Positions 1-10,781 of a DNA stretch of 64,000 bases are shown piece after piece. Where the stretch lies: the NCBI RefSeq assembly GCF_000739085.1, contig NZ_CP009110.1:6572001-6636000 (forward strand), read 5' to 3'. The notes beneath the pieces are model-generated. The model searched no databases. It saw only the letters and a program-made list of their open reading frames with translations, and had not been told where the DNA came from. Position 1 is the stretch's first letter, and each line of letters starts with the position of its first letter. The position numbers and the translations under genes are program-made. The stretch comes from Amycolatopsis methanolica 239 (GTDB taxonomy: Bacteria; Actinomycetota; Actinomycetes; Mycobacteriales; Pseudonocardiaceae).

Positions 1-729
1 GCCGACGAGCAGGGCGGTGCCGCCGCGGCGCAGGCGTTCCAGGCCGGCGCGCAGGGCCTGCGGGACCCCGGAGGTTTCGAAGAGGAGGTCGAACTCGCCG
101 TCGACGCCGGTCTCGGCGCCGAACGACTGGGCCAGTTCGGCCCGCCCCTCGTGTGGTTCCTGGACCGCGACCGTCGCGCCGAGCGCCCGCAGCGCCAGGC
201 ACAGCAACAGGCCCTGCGAGCCGGCGCCGACCACGAGGACCCGCTGCCCAGGCTCGACGCCGGACCGGCGGATCGCCGACCGCGCGACGGTCAGCGCCTC
301 CGTGCAGACGAGGTCCTCCAGAGCGACCGTCGCCGCCACGGGCCAGGCGAACTCGGCCGGGACGGCCACGTACTCGGCCAGCAGACCGGGGTGGTTCATG
401 CCGACGATCACCCGCTCGGTGCAGGCGGAGGTGAAACCGGCGGCGCACGCCGCGCACCGGCCGCAGCAGTAGTTCGGCTCGATCGCGACCTGCTGCCCGA
501 CCACGCGGTCCGCAACGTCCGCCCCGACGGCCACGATCTCGCCGACGCCCTCGTGCCCCATCAGCCACGGCCGCTCGGGCACCTCGCGGGCGCCGCGGTA
601 GACGCCGAGGTCCGACCCGCACAGGCCGAGACCCCGCATGCGCACGAGCACCTCACGCGGCCCGATCTCGGGTTCCGGCAGGTCGACGAGCCGCATCTCC
701 TCGGGCTCGGCCAGCACTACGGCCTTCAT
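1..729 (-). CDS. Zinc-dependent alcohol dehydrogenase, partial (3' end outside window)
   Basis: Medium-chain (GroES-like) Zn alcohol dehydrogenase; it would oxidise an alcohol with NAD(P)+. The first 243 residues are visible and the rest lies left of the window. Seen: catalytic-zinc Cys37 (LCGSD), His59-Glu60 (GHEGVGE), a structural-zinc cysteine cluster at about residues 88-103 (CCGRCAAC...C), and the start of the Rossmann domain (VLVVGAGSQG). The ATG at 729 reads MKAVVLAEPEE, a normal N-terminus for this family. Threonine dehydrogenase, sorbitol dehydrogenase and general alcohol dehydrogenase cannot be separated from the fragment. No partner gene is adjacent; menC starts 300 bp away on the other strand. 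Confidence 0.85.
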   Translation of the reverse strand, partial: MKAVVLAEPEEMRLVDLPEPEIGPREVLVRMRGLGLCGSDLGVYRGAREVPERPWLMGHEGVGEIVAVGADVADRVVGQQVAIEPNYCCGRCAACAAGFTSACTERVIVGMNHPGLLAEYVAVPAEFAWPVAATVALEDLVCTEALTVARSAIRRSGVEPGQRVLVVGAGSQGLLLCLALRALGATVAVQEPHEGRAELAQSFGAETGVDGEFDLLFETSGVPQALRAGLERLRRGGTALLVG

Positions 730-760
730 TCGCCACCTCCACATGTCCGCACCTCGCATG

Positions 761-783
761 CTAACCGCTAATTAACCAGTTAG
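761..783. promoter_or_regulatory. Candidate operator/promoter of the alcohol dehydrogenase
   Basis: Arms CTAAC and GTTAG flank an AT-rich core (TAATTAA) in otherwise GC-rich DNA, about 32 bp upstream of the alcohol dehydrogenase start. The symmetry and local base composition suggest an operator or promoter. No specific regulator can be named. Confidence 0.3.
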
Positions 784-1026
784 TCCATTAGTCGAGGTTG
801 GGTTAGGCGCGTTGGGCGGTTCGGGCCGGTGGGACGCGCGCCGATGAGCCTGGCCTGCACGGCAGGTTGCGGCGGGGGCAGACACGGGACGCCGATCGGG
901 GATGACCGCGATTGCGGACTGGACAGCACCGGGCGCTTGTATTGGGTGACACGGAGGGGTGGGTGCTGGGCGCGTCGCCACTGGCCCACGGCGCCTGCGC
1001 GGGTTCGTGCGGCCCAGCGTGCGAGG

Positions 1027-1980
1027 ATGCTTGCTGTGGATGAGCGCCTGGTCTACGCGATCCCCCTGCGGAACCGGTTCCGTGGGATCACCGTGCGCGA
1101 AGGGGTGCTCCTGCGCGGCCCCGCGGGCTGGGGGGAGTTCTGCCCGTTCGCGGACTACGACGACCGCGAAAGTGCGCCCTGGCTCGCGGCCGCGGTGGAG
1201 GCCTCCCAGCTGGGGTGGCCGGCTCCGGTGCGGGATCGGGTCGAGGTGAACACCACCGTGCCCGTCGTGGGGGCCGAGGCCGCCTACGAGATGGTCGCCG
1301 CATCGGGGTGCCGGACCGCCAAGGTCAAGGTCGCCGATCCGCGGGCATCCATTGTGGACGACTGCGAGCGGGTGGCGGCCGTCCGGGACGCGCTCGGGCC
1401 TAGCGGGGCCATCCGGGTCGACGCGAACACCGCCTGGGACGTCGACACCGCGGTCAAGGCGATCCGCGAGCTGGATCGTGCCGCGGGTGGGCTCGAGTAC
1501 GTCGAACAGCCGTGCCCGTCGATCGACGAGCTGGCCGCTGTGCGGCGGAAGGTGGATGTGCGCGTCGCGGCGGACGAGTCGATCCGGCGGGCCGAGGATC
1601 CGCTCCGGGTGGCGGTCGCGAACGCGGCCGACGTCGCCGTGATCAAGGTCGCGCCCCTCGGCGGTGTCCGCCGGGCGCTGGAGGTCGCCGAGGCGGCCGG
1701 GCTGCCGTGCGTGGTGTCGTCGGCCGTCGAGACCAGCGTCGGACTGGCGGCGGGCCTCGCGCTCGCCGGGGCACTGCCCGAGCTGGCGTTCGCCTGCGGC
1801 CTGGGCACGATGTCCCTGCTCACCGACGACACGACCAGCCACCCACTGTCCCCTGTGGACGGTTACCTGCCGGTCCTGCGGCAGGCGCCGGAACCGGACC
1901 GGGCAGCCGAAACCGCCGCGGACGAGGTCACCGCGAAGGCTTGGCTCGATCGACTCCGTCGGGTCGAGGGCCAGCAGTAG
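1027..1980 (+). CDS. menC: o-Succinylbenzoate synthase
   Basis: Enolase-superfamily enzyme that dehydrates SHCHC to o-succinylbenzoate in menaquinone biosynthesis. The 317-residue protein shows the expected catalytic set: KVK with Lys99 and Lys101, metal ligands Asp132 (RVDAN), Glu160 (EYVEQP) and Asp183 (AADES), and the second-strand Lys207 (VIKVAP). The start at ATG 1027 is chosen because the protein begins there with the normal MenC N-terminus (LVYAIPLRNRFRG) and GAGG lies just upstream; the open frame extends back to 829 but that part looks like non-coding translation. It stands alone, with no other men gene in the window; it converges on the broken molybdenum hydroxylase gene 84 bp downstream. 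Confidence 0.9.
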   Translation: MLAVDERLVYAIPLRNRFRGITVREGVLLRGPAGWGEFCPFADYDDRESAPWLAAAVEASQLGWPAPVRDRVEVNTTVPVVGAEAAYEMVAASGCRTAKVKVADPRASIVDDCERVAAVRDALGPSGAIRVDANTAWDVDTAVKAIRELDRAAGGLEYVEQPCPSIDELAAVRRKVDVRVAADESIRRAEDPLRVAVANAADVAVIKVAPLGGVRRALEVAEAAGLPCVVSSAVETSVGLAAGLALAGALPELAFACGLGTMSLLTDDTTSHPLSPVDGYLPVLRQAPEPDRAAETAADEVTAKAWLDRLRRVEGQQ

Positions 1981-2063
1981 ACACGGCGGAATCGCGGCTC
2001 CGCGGTGCCGCGGCGTGGGGCGAGCCAAGCAACGCCCACACGCTGCGCCTGACAACCGGTGGG

Positions 2064-4408
2064 CTAAGCCACTGCCTCGTCTGCGTCCGCGGACGCGGCC
2101 GACGAGCGCACGGGCAGCGTTTCGAACGCCGCAGGCGGCTCCCGCCAGGTCACCGACTCTCCGGACCGCACGGCGCGCCACACACGCTGCGGTGTCAGCG
2201 GCATGTCGACGTGCCGCACGCCGAGGTGGGCCAGCGCGTCGATCACCGCGTTCTGCACCGCCGGCGTTGAACCCACCGTCGCCGACTCGCCGATTCCCTT
2301 GGCGCCCAACGGGTTCCGGTCGGTGAGCGTCTCCGTGTTGCTGACCTCCAGCGCCGGCACGTCGGCGGCCGTGGGGAGGTGGTAGTCGGCGAAGGTGGCC
2401 GTCACCGGGTTGCCCTCCTCGTCGTAGGAGACCTGCTCCCACAACGCCTGCGCGATCCCCTGCACCGCGCCGCCGTGCTGCTGCCCGCGCACGATCATCG
2501 GGTTCAGCACGCGCCCGCAGTCGTCCACGGCGATGTGCCGCAACGGTTTCACGAAACCTGTCTCGACGTCCACCTCGACCACCGACACGTGCGCCCCGAA
2601 CGGGAACGTCGCCCCGCCCGGCTTGAAGTCCGTCGTCTCCAGCAGTGGGCGGCCCTCCGCCGCGGCGACCTCGGCCAGCCGATCGTCGCCCGCGGGACCC
2701 CCGCCACGCCGAGCCGCCCGTCGGTCAGCACGATGTCGTCCACGCCCGCCTCCAGGCGCGACGCGGCCAGCTCGCGAGCGCGCTCCAGCACCAGGTCCGC
2801 CGCCTGCCGCACCACACTGCCGCCCACCTGCAGCGATCGCGAACCGCCCGTGCCGGCGCCGCGCGGCACCGCGGCCGTGTCCGACTGCACGAACTCGACC
2901 GACTCCAGCGGGATCCCCAGCGAGTCGGCCACCAGCATCGCGAACGACGTCGCGTGGCCCTGCCCGTGCCCGGACGTGCCAACCTTGATCGCCGCCGTTC
3001 CGTCCGCCCGGACCTCCACCGACGCGAACTCGCCGCTGCCGCCACCGGTGATCTCGACGTACGTGCTCACCCCGATCCCCAGCAGCCGCGACTCGCCGGC
3101 CGCGATGCGCCGCCGCTGCTCGGCCCGCAGCTCGTCGTAACCCGCGACCTCCAAGGCCTTCCGCAGCGGCAGGTCGTAGTCGCCGCTGTCGTAGCTCGCG
3201 CCGCTGAACGTCGTGTACGGGACTCCTCCGGGCGCAGGAAGTTGCGCCGACGGATCTCCGCCGGATCCACGCCCAGCTCCGCCGCGGCCAGGTCCATCAG
3301 CCGCTCCAGCATCGCCGTCGCCTCCGGGCGGCCCGCGCCGCGGAACGCCCCGGCCGGCGCAGTGTTGGTCAGCGCCGCTATCGCCGCGTAGCTGATCTTC
3401 GGGATTCGGTACACGCCCTGGGCCATCATCCTGGTCGGACCGAGCGCCAGCCCGCCGCCGAACCCGCGGCGGCGAAGCTGTACGGCTACGACGGCGACCG
3501 GATCCGTGTGGTGGCGCCGCACGTGGGTGGCGCGTTCGGTGGGACGGTCGGGGTCACGGCCGAGCACGCGGTGGTGATCGAGTCGGCGCGGCGGTTCGGG
3601 CGGTCGGCGAAGTGGACGGAGACGCGGTCGGAGAACCTGCAGGCCTCGCCCCAGGGGCGGGCGCAGGTGCAGTACGGCGAGCTGGGGCTGCGGCACGACG
3701 GGACGATCGTCGGCCTGCGGTGCCGGGTGGTCGGCGATGCGGGCGCGTACGCGCGGCCCGGAATCCGTGCGGCATCTGGGTCGACACGTAGACCGTCAGG
3801 TCGAACTCGCCGTCACCGGGCAGGGCGACGATCGCGTTGCCCTCCATCGGCGCCACCGCCAGACGCTGGTTCTCGATCCGCGCGCGCACCACCACCTCGG
3901 CGCCGTCGAGCACCTCGTCGCCCACGGCGTCCCGCTCACCGGCCGCGATGTCCGAGCCGATTTCCGGGAACTGCAGCGGCGCGCCGTCGTCCAGCGCCTG
4001 CTCGGGGTCCACCACGACGGACAGCGGCTCGTAGTCCACATCGACCAGTTCGAGCGCGTCCACCGCGGCCGCCACGCTTTCCGCGACCACAGCGGCCACC
4101 GGCTCCCCAGCGAAGCGCACCCGGTCGGTGGCCAGCGCGTACCGCTTCGCCCGCGGGTTGAGGTCCATGAACACCGGCAACTCGGCCAGGTCGAAGTCCG
4201 CGGCGGTGAGCACCGCGATCACCCCCGGCGCGGCGGCAGCCTCCGCGGTGTCGATGCCGTTGACCAGCGCGTGCGCGAACGGCGACCGGACAAAGGCGAC
4301 ATGGCAGACACCCTCGAACTTCAGGTTGTCGACGAAGGTTCCACGACCACGCACCAGATCCGGGTCCTCGCCCCGCCGGACCTCGGTGCCGAGCAAAGAT
4401 CCCGCCAT
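2064..4408 (-). pseudogene. CoxL/XdhB-like molybdenum hydroxylase large subunit, disrupted
   Basis: Large (molybdopterin-binding) subunit of the xanthine dehydrogenase/aldehyde oxidase/CO dehydrogenase family. Starting at ATG 4408 (MAGSLLGTEVRRGED) it reads well to STQMPHGFR at about 3760. The next segment (about 3466-3757) is present but in the opposite orientation. It resumes with FGGGLALGPTRMMAQGVYR and shows AFRGAGRPEA, close to the AYRGAGR signature of form-II CoxL-like enzymes. Two further breaks each look like one missing base: about 3217 (PEE then FPYTTFSG) and about 2682 (IGW then AEVAAAEG). The C-terminal part (HIAVDDCGRVLNP, NPLGAKGIGESATVG) ends at 2064. No CoxS or CoxM genes are adjacent. 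As written the gene cannot make a full protein; assembly or sequencing error is an alternative. Confidence 0.85.
3466..3757 (+). other. Inverted internal segment of the molybdenum hydroxylase gene
   Basis: About 292 bp coding on the plus strand for family-typical sequence (RVVAPHVGGAFGG, KWTETRSENL, VVGDAGAYA) while both flanks code on the minus strand. Flipping this segment rejoins the flanks in frame at both ends: ...MPHGFR-AAAKLYGYDG... and ...GDAGAYAR-FGGGLALGP.... The left end lies in a small GC palindrome (CGCCGCC...GGCGGCG at about 3453-3473); both ends carry CCGCG in opposite orientation. The boundaries are uncertain by a few bases because of this shared sequence. Confidence 0.8.
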
Positions 4409-4514
4409 GTGACCGACCCTAACCGCCCCGGAGCACCCTGGCACAGAGGTTTCCGGGTGCGCTCGGGGTTCGTCCCCGATGCGCTCAGCACCCACCGCGG
4501 CCGACGATGGGGAC

Positions 4515-4715
4515 ATGACGAACACAGCGACCACCACGAAGCTCCGCCGCAGCTCCACCGACAAGATGATCGCCGGCGTCGCCGGTGGCTGGGCCCGGCT
4601 GATCGGCGTCGACGCGGCCATCATCCGCATCGTCCTCGTCGCCGCGACCCTGCTCGGGTTCGGCGCGCCGATCCTGCTCTACGCGATCTGCTGGATGCTC
4701 ATGCCGCAGGAGTAA
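4515..4715 (+). CDS. PspC-domain membrane protein
   Basis: Small 66-residue PspC-family protein. After a short charged N-terminus it has the family core GVAGGWARLIGVDAAIIRI followed by one hydrophobic transmembrane segment (LVAATLLGFGAPILLYAICW) and a short MLMPQE tail. ATG 4515 is preferred over the in-frame ATG 4479 because GGGG lies just upstream and the earlier residues look non-coding. PspC domains occur in envelope stress responses and in free-standing small actinobacterial proteins like this one; no pspA is nearby, so the role is open. It is divergent from the molybdenum hydroxylase gene and convergent with groEL. Confidence 0.8.
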   Translation: MTNTATTTKLRRSSTDKMIAGVAGGWARLIGVDAAIIRIVLVAATLLGFGAPILLYAICWMLMPQE

Positions 4716-4723
4716 CGCAGCAA

Positions 4724-4756
4724 AAAGCCCGGATGCGCTGTGCGCACCCGGGCTTT
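4724..4756. terminator. Bidirectional hairpin terminator between pspC-like gene and groEL
   Basis: A 15-bp stem (AAAGCCCGGATGCGC at 4724-4738, GCGCACCCGGGCTTT at 4742-4756, one mismatch) with a TGT loop. It lies between the convergent ends at 4715 and 4772. The A-run on one side and the TTT on the other suit use from both strands. Confidence 0.75.
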
Positions 4757-4771
4757 CGCCGGACTAGTTGA

Positions 4772-6445
<1,674 letters not shown>

Positions 6446-6549
6446 TCAGGACTGGCAGCAGGACACTTAGCTCGGCCAGGCTCGGTGCCCGCGACGGACG
6501 ACCTGCTCGGTGTTCCGAGCCGGCCTCACCGTCCCGACCATTTGGTGCG

Positions 6550-6576
6550 TTGGCACTCGACGCCGCCGAGTGCCAA
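6550..6576. promoter_or_regulatory. CIRCE element 1 (HrcA operator) upstream of groEL
   Basis: Perfect 9-bp inverted repeat TTGGCACTC-N9-GAGTGCCAA, the standard CIRCE layout (consensus TTAGCACTC-N9-GAGTGCTAA). It lies about 150 bp upstream of the groEL start. Confidence 0.92.
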
Positions 6577-6583
6577 CGCCTGT

Positions 6584-6609
6584 TTAGCACTCTCCGGGGG
6601 CGAGTGCAA
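6584..6609. promoter_or_regulatory. CIRCE element 2 (HrcA operator) upstream of groEL
   Basis: TTAGCACTC-N9-GAGTGCAA, a near-consensus second CIRCE, 7 bp from the first. It ends 10 bp from the stop of the upstream kinase gene, so the groEL promoter is squeezed into the region between that stop and groEL. Confidence 0.88.
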
Positions 6610-6619
6610 GAACCGCACG

Positions 6620-8302
6620 TCAGGGGCTCGGTTTGATGGAGATCGTCGCGGGCGGCGGGCCGCCGCCGGTGGACGGGCCGGTCGCGCCGCCGGTGGGACC
6701 GACGGGGATGTTGGGCGCGGTGGTCGGCGCGGGCGCGGAGCCGCCGCCGCGATTCACCAGAACGAGGGTCACGACGACCGCCGCGACGACGACGAGCCCG
6801 GCCAGGCCCGCCCACAGCCACTTGAGGCCGCCACCCTTCTTCGGCGGCTGCTGCCCGTAGCCGTAGGGCTGTTGCTGGGGCCAGCCCGGGTTCCACGGCT
6901 GGCCCTGCGGGGCGTTCGGGTGGAACTGCATGCCGGGGTGGCCGTACGGGCTCCCGGGCGACTGGTGGCCCGGAGGGCCGTAGGGGCCCGGCTGGCCGGG
7001 GTGGCCCGGTTGAGCGGCGCCGGGCCGGCCGGGGCGCCCCTGCTGATCGCCGTGGCCCTGCGGGCCGCCGGGACCGGGCTGGTGTCCTTGGCCGTGCGGG
7101 CCGGGGTGACCGCCGCTCTGGACCGCGCCTGGCTGCCCGCCGGCCTGACCGACGCCCGGGGCACCAGCGCCCGGCTGGCCACCCGGACCGAGCTGCCCTG
7201 ACTGGCCGACGCCCGGCGGCCCGCCGGCCTGGCCGACGCCGGGGGCACCAGCGCCTGGCTGACCGGCACCCGGGCCAGCGGCGCCCGGCTGCCCGTTGCC
7301 CGGGGCACCAGCGCCCAGTTGCCCGGCGCCCGGCTGCCCGGAACCCTGCCCGGCGCCGTGCGGGCCAGGGTGGCCGCCCGGCTGTCCCGGCGGGTACGGC
7401 TGCATGCCGGCCTCCCGTGTCACGACCTGGGGCGGCCCCGGCGGCGTCGTCGAGGCGGCGGCCGGGCCGAGGGCCTTGCGCGCCGCCGTGATCAGCTCGA
7501 CGCAGTTGTCGTAGCGGTCCGCCGGGGCCTTGGCCATGCCCTTGCGCACGACCTCGTCGACGGCGGAGGGCAGCCCGACCACGCCCGACACCGCGGGCGG
7601 TTCGACGGCCAGGTGTCCCTTGATCACCGTCGGCACGTCGCCGCTGAACGGGGGCTGCCCGGTGAGGCACGCGTACAGCACGCACGCCAGCGCGTACTGG
7701 TCGGTGCGCCCGTCCAGCGGCTCCCCGCGCAGGTGTTCCGGCGCGGCGTAGGTCGGCGACCCGAGGAAGTCGCCGCCACGGGTGCGGTGACCGGTCGCGC
7801 CACGCCGGGTCAGCCCGAAGTCTGCGACGTAGACGTGCTCGCGCGCCGACTCCCGGCTGGTGACCAGCACGTTGGCCGGTTTGACGTCGAGGTGGACCAG
7901 GCCGCGGTCGTGCAGGCAGTCCAGCGCGTCCGCGACCTGGTCCAGCAACCGCAGCGTGCGGTCGGGGGAGATCGGTCCGTCCGCGATGAGACTCGCCAGA
8001 TCCGCCCCGTCGACGAGGCGCATGGCGATGTAGAGCATCCCGTCGAGCTCACCGAAGTCGTACAACGGCACGACGTTCGCGTGATCCACGGCGGAGGTGT
8101 TGCGCGCCTCGTCCACGAACCGTTCGCGGAACTCGGCATCGGCACCGAGGTGCTCGCCGATCACCTTCAAAGCCACCTTGCGGCCGAGCCGCACGTCGGT
8201 GGCCTTGTACATGACGCTCATGCCACCCTTGCCGAGCACTCCGTCTATGCGGTAGTTGCCCAGCCGGCGACCGGTGAGGTCCCCCGACACATCGCCTGTC
8301 AC
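6620..8302 (-). CDS. PknB-type serine/threonine protein kinase, membrane anchored
   Basis: 560-residue Hanks-type kinase. The N-terminal kinase domain (about residues 12-275) has the glycine loop GKGGMSVMYKA, the VALKVI lysine, catalytic HLDVKPANV, ADFGLT and the AAPEHL activation-segment end. It is followed by about 200 residues of Gly/Pro/Gln-rich low-complexity linker, one transmembrane helix at about 494-516 (LWAGLAGLVVVAAVVVTLVL) and a short extracellular Pro/Thr-rich tail with no PASTA or other sensor domain. The start is GTG 8302 (MTGDVSGDL). The gene precedes groEL on the same strand but the CIRCE sites separate them. The linker is a repeat-prone stretch where assembly errors are easy. 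Confidence 0.93.
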   Translation of the reverse strand: MTGDVSGDLTGRRLGNYRIDGVLGKGGMSVMYKATDVRLGRKVALKVIGEHLGADAEFRERFVDEARNTSAVDHANVVPLYDFGELDGMLYIAMRLVDGADLASLIADGPISPDRTLRLLDQVADALDCLHDRGLVHLDVKPANVLVTSRESAREHVYVADFGLTRRGATGHRTRGGDFLGSPTYAAPEHLRGEPLDGRTDQYALACVLYACLTGQPPFSGDVPTVIKGHLAVEPPAVSGVVGLPSAVDEVVRKGMAKAPADRYDNCVELITAARKALGPAAASTTPPGPPQVVTREAGMQPYPPGQPGGHPGPHGAGQGSGQPGAGQLGAGAPGNGQPGAAGPGAGQPGAGAPGVGQAGGPPGVGQSGQLGPGGQPGAGAPGVGQAGGQPGAVQSGGHPGPHGQGHQPGPGGPQGHGDQQGRPGRPGAAQPGHPGQPGPYGPPGHQSPGSPYGHPGMQFHPNAPQGQPWNPGWPQQQPYGYGQQPPKKGGGLKWLWAGLAGLVVVAAVVVTLVLVNRGGGSAPAPTTAPNIPVGPTGGATGPSTGGGPPPATISIKPSP

Positions 8303-8325
8303 ACGGGGCAGCCTAGCCGGAGCTC

Positions 8326-8532
8326 CTAGGACACCTTGCGGACGTCCGCTGCCTGTGTCCGGCCGTCCCGGCCGGCCTCGATCTGGAACTCGACTTGATC
8401 CCCCTCGTCCAAAGTGCGGAATCCGTCCGACTGGATGGCCGAGTAATGCACGAACACATCAGGCCCCTCGGGGGACGCGATGAACCCGTAGCCTTTTTCG
8501 GAATTGAACCACTTGACCGTGCCAACAGCCAC
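8326..8532 (-). CDS. cspA: Cold-shock domain protein
   Basis: 68-residue CspA-family single-stranded nucleic-acid binding protein acting as an RNA chaperone. RNP1 (KGYGFI) and RNP2 (VFVHY) are both present, and [14 protein letters not shown] is diagnostic. The start is GTG 8532 with GGAGGA at proper spacing. It is probably monocistronic: the AIM24-family gene upstream ends 94 bp away and the kinase gene starts 23 bp downstream. Confidence 0.95.
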   Translation of the reverse strand: MAVGTVKWFNSEKGYGFIASPEGPDVFVHYSAIQSDGFRTLDEGDQVEFQIEAGRDGRTQAADVRKVS

Positions 8533-8626
8533 GGTTTCCTCCTTGCGAAAACCACCGGGAGCCGTGCCCGCCCGGCTCCCGAAGTGGAAGTCACGGTACC
8601 GGAGAAACGCGAAGGATCAATAAGAT

Positions 8627-9214
8627 TCAGCGAGATTTACGCGCTTGCACCAATAACGTGCCCGGTCCCGCGAAGTCGATCATGAGTCCTTCGCCCGTCC
8701 GGATGGACTGTTGCCCCGAAGGATCCAGCGCCCGCAGGCGGCACTGGACGCTGTCCGGGTAGGCCAGCAGGTGCCCCGGCCGCACGGAGATCAGCTCCCC
8801 CGCCGCGAGCTGGAACTGGTCCACCGGCCCGGCGCACGCGAGCACGAGCGGGCCGGTGCCGCTGTAGTGCTCCAGGAACCCGTGTTCGGCGCCGAACATC
8901 GCCTGCAAGCCCGGCCACGAGTCGGCGCGCACCGAGGCCGGGCGGGCAAGCACGGCCTGCCGCGCCACGCACCAGCCGGTGCGGCCGTCGAACTCCAGCG
9001 GGTAGACGTCGCCGGCCCCGGCGGGCGCGAGGTCGAGCCAGCCGCCTTCCTTGGGCGCGGTGAACACCGACGGCGACTTGCGGCCGCCGGCCACCTCGGT
9101 GAGTCCGAAGCTGCTCGCGAACATCGACTCGCCCCGCGCCTGCACAGCTTCGCCGGGACCCAGGATCACTCGGGCGACGCCGAACGCTGGCGTGTGCCGG
9201 GTGCGGACCTGCAT
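8627..9214 (-). CDS. AIM24 family protein
   Basis: 195 residues with the AIM24/TIGR00266-like pattern: beta-rich, Gly-rich repeats such as GEAVQARGESMFASSFG and a C-terminal GEGLMIDFAGPGTLLVQAR. The biochemical role of this family in bacteria is not established. The ATG at 9214 reads MQVRTRHTPAFGVARV. It is divergent from moeA with a 61-bp gap that must hold both promoters. Confidence 0.75.
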   Translation of the reverse strand: MQVRTRHTPAFGVARVILGPGEAVQARGESMFASSFGLTEVAGGRKSPSVFTAPKEGGWLDLAPAGAGDVYPLEFDGRTGWCVARQAVLARPASVRADSWPGLQAMFGAEHGFLEHYSGTGPLVLACAGPVDQFQLAAGELISVRPGHLLAYPDSVQCRLRALDPSGQQSIRTGEGLMIDFAGPGTLLVQARKSR

Positions 9215-9275
9215 GCCTCCCCCTCCAGATCAACGAGCGGGGGGAAGTGTTGCACGGCCACCCCGGCGAGGCAGG

Positions 9276-10508
9276 ATGGTCCGCGTGATTTCCGTCGACA
9301 CCTACCGCGCCGCCGTCACCGAGCTGCTCGGCACCGCCGCGGCGACCGCGCTCCCGCTGGCCGAGTGCCCCGGGCTGGTGCTGGCCGAGGACGTCCCCGC
9401 GGGCGTCTCGCTGCCGCCGTTCGACAACTCGGCCATGGACGGCTACGCGGTGCGCGCGGTCGACGTCGCGTCCGCCACCGCCGCGACCCCGGTCGAACTG
9501 CCCGTCGCCGAGGACATCCCGGCCGGGCGCACCGACGTGCCGCCGCTGCTGCCGGGCACCGCGCACCGCATCATGACCGGCGCGCCGATGCCGCCGGGCG
9601 CGGACGCGGTGGTGAAGGTCGAGGACACCGACGGCGGCACCGAGAAGGTGTCGATCCGGGAACCGGCCGCGGTCGGCACGCACCTCCGCCGCACGGGCGA
9701 GGACGTCACCGCGGGCACGGTCGCGCTGCACGCCGGCACCGTCCTCGGGCCGGCGCAGCTCGGGCTGGCCGCCGCGGTCGGCCTGGACCGGCTGACCGTG
9801 CACGCGCCGCTGCGGGTGCTCGTGGTGTCGACCGGTTCGGAGCTGGTGACCCAGCCCCAGGAGCTGCGGCACGGGCAGATCTACGAGTCGAACAGCATCA
9901 TGCTGGCCGCCGCGATCCGTGCGCTGGGCTGCCGGGTCGAGGTGGTGCGCAGCGTGGTCGACGACGTCGAGGAGTTCCGGTCGGCCATCGAGCCGCGGCT
10001 GGCGGACGCCGACCTGGTGGTGACCTCCGGCGGGGTCAGCGCGGGCGCCTACGAGGTGGTGAAGGACTCGCTGACCGGCGCGGGCGTCGAGTTCGTCAAG
10101 GTGGCGATGCAGCCGGGCGGCCCGCAGGGCAACGGCCGGTGGCACGGGGTGCCGGTGGTGACCCTGCCCGGCAATCCGGTGAGCGTGCTGGTGTCGTTCG
10201 AGGTGTTCCTGCGGCCGGCGATCCTGACCGCGCTCGGCCACCGGCAGGTGGACCGGCTGCGGGTGCGGGCGCGGCTCACCGAGTCACTGCGCTCGCCCGC
10301 CGGCCGGCGTCAGTTCCGCCGTGGGTTCTACTCGCACCACGACGGCGAGGTGACCGGCGAGGTCGGCCCGCGCGGCGGCCCCGGCTCGCACCTGCTCGCC
10401 GCGTTCGCGCAGGCCAACTGCCTGATCGAGCTGCCGGAGGACGTGGTGGACGCGCCCGAGGGCAGCGAGGTGGACGTGCTCGTCCTGCCGACTGGTACCT
10501 CAGTGTGA
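9276..10508 (+). CDS. moeA: Molybdopterin molybdenumtransferase MoeA
   Basis: 410-residue MoeA, which inserts molybdate into adenylylated molybdopterin to make molybdenum cofactor. Seen: PPFDNSAMDGYAVR, the MTGAPMPPGADAVV region, STGSELV, TSGGVSAGAYE and the PGNPVS motif before the C-terminal domain IV. The start is ATG 9276 (MVRVISVDTYR); GTG 9285 is also possible. The window's own molybdenum-enzyme gene at 2.1-4.4 kb is broken, so the cofactor made here would serve enzymes elsewhere. It sits in the conserved moeA-psd-pssA-AAA order known from mycobacteria. Confidence 0.95.
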   Translation: MVRVISVDTYRAAVTELLGTAAATALPLAECPGLVLAEDVPAGVSLPPFDNSAMDGYAVRAVDVASATAATPVELPVAEDIPAGRTDVPPLLPGTAHRIMTGAPMPPGADAVVKVEDTDGGTEKVSIREPAAVGTHLRRTGEDVTAGTVALHAGTVLGPAQLGLAAAVGLDRLTVHAPLRVLVVSTGSELVTQPQELRHGQIYESNSIMLAAAIRALGCRVEVVRSVVDDVEEFRSAIEPRLADADLVVTSGGVSAGAYEVVKDSLTGAGVEFVKVAMQPGGPQGNGRWHGVPVVTLPGNPVSVLVSFEVFLRPAILTALGHRQVDRLRVRARLTESLRSPAGRRQFRRGFYSHHDGEVTGEVGPRGGPGSHLLAAFAQANCLIELPEDVVDAPEGSEVDVLVLPTGTSV

Positions 10509-10571
10509 CTTCTTGTAACAGTTGGCCTACGAATGGTTACTGATTCGTTTGCGGAGGCTAAAATTCAGCCC

Positions 10572-10781
10572 CTACGGCACCAGCCCGTCGCGCCGGGCCG
10601 CTGGGCCGTCGGGGGGTTCAGCGGCCCGGCGCGACGAATCGAGAGCTCGCGCGCAACGCACCAGCGCCACCGCGGTTTCAGTGGACACCAGCCGGGGTAA
10701 CGGAACGCTGCCGATGTCCGCGCGCCATGCCTGGAACAGCTCGGAAAGGCGCTCTTCGCGGATGCGCTCCGGGGCCGACAT
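10572..10781 (-). CDS. Small hypothetical protein
   Basis: 69 residues, MSAPERIREERLSELFQAWR..., with an amphipathic helical N-terminal half and a disordered Ala/Pro/Arg tail. ATG 10781 follows an AGAGAGGAAC stretch suitable as a ribosome binding site. The reading frame shows ordinary protein-like composition, but no family is recognised and no function can be given. It lies between moeA and psd on the opposite strand. Confidence 0.5.
   Translation of the reverse strand: MSAPERIREERLSELFQAWRADIGSVPLPRLVSTETAVALVRCARALDSSRRAAEPPDGPAARRDGLVP

Noticed and set aside
780-989. Small minus-strand ORF between the alcohol dehydrogenase and menC
   Set aside because: No ribosome binding site and no protein-like pattern; it reads as Pro/Arg-rich chance translation.
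3508-4161. An independent plus-strand gene in the molybdenum hydroxylase region
   Set aside because: Its first about 80 codons are the inverted piece of the hydroxylase gene; the remainder is antisense to the hydroxylase N-terminus.
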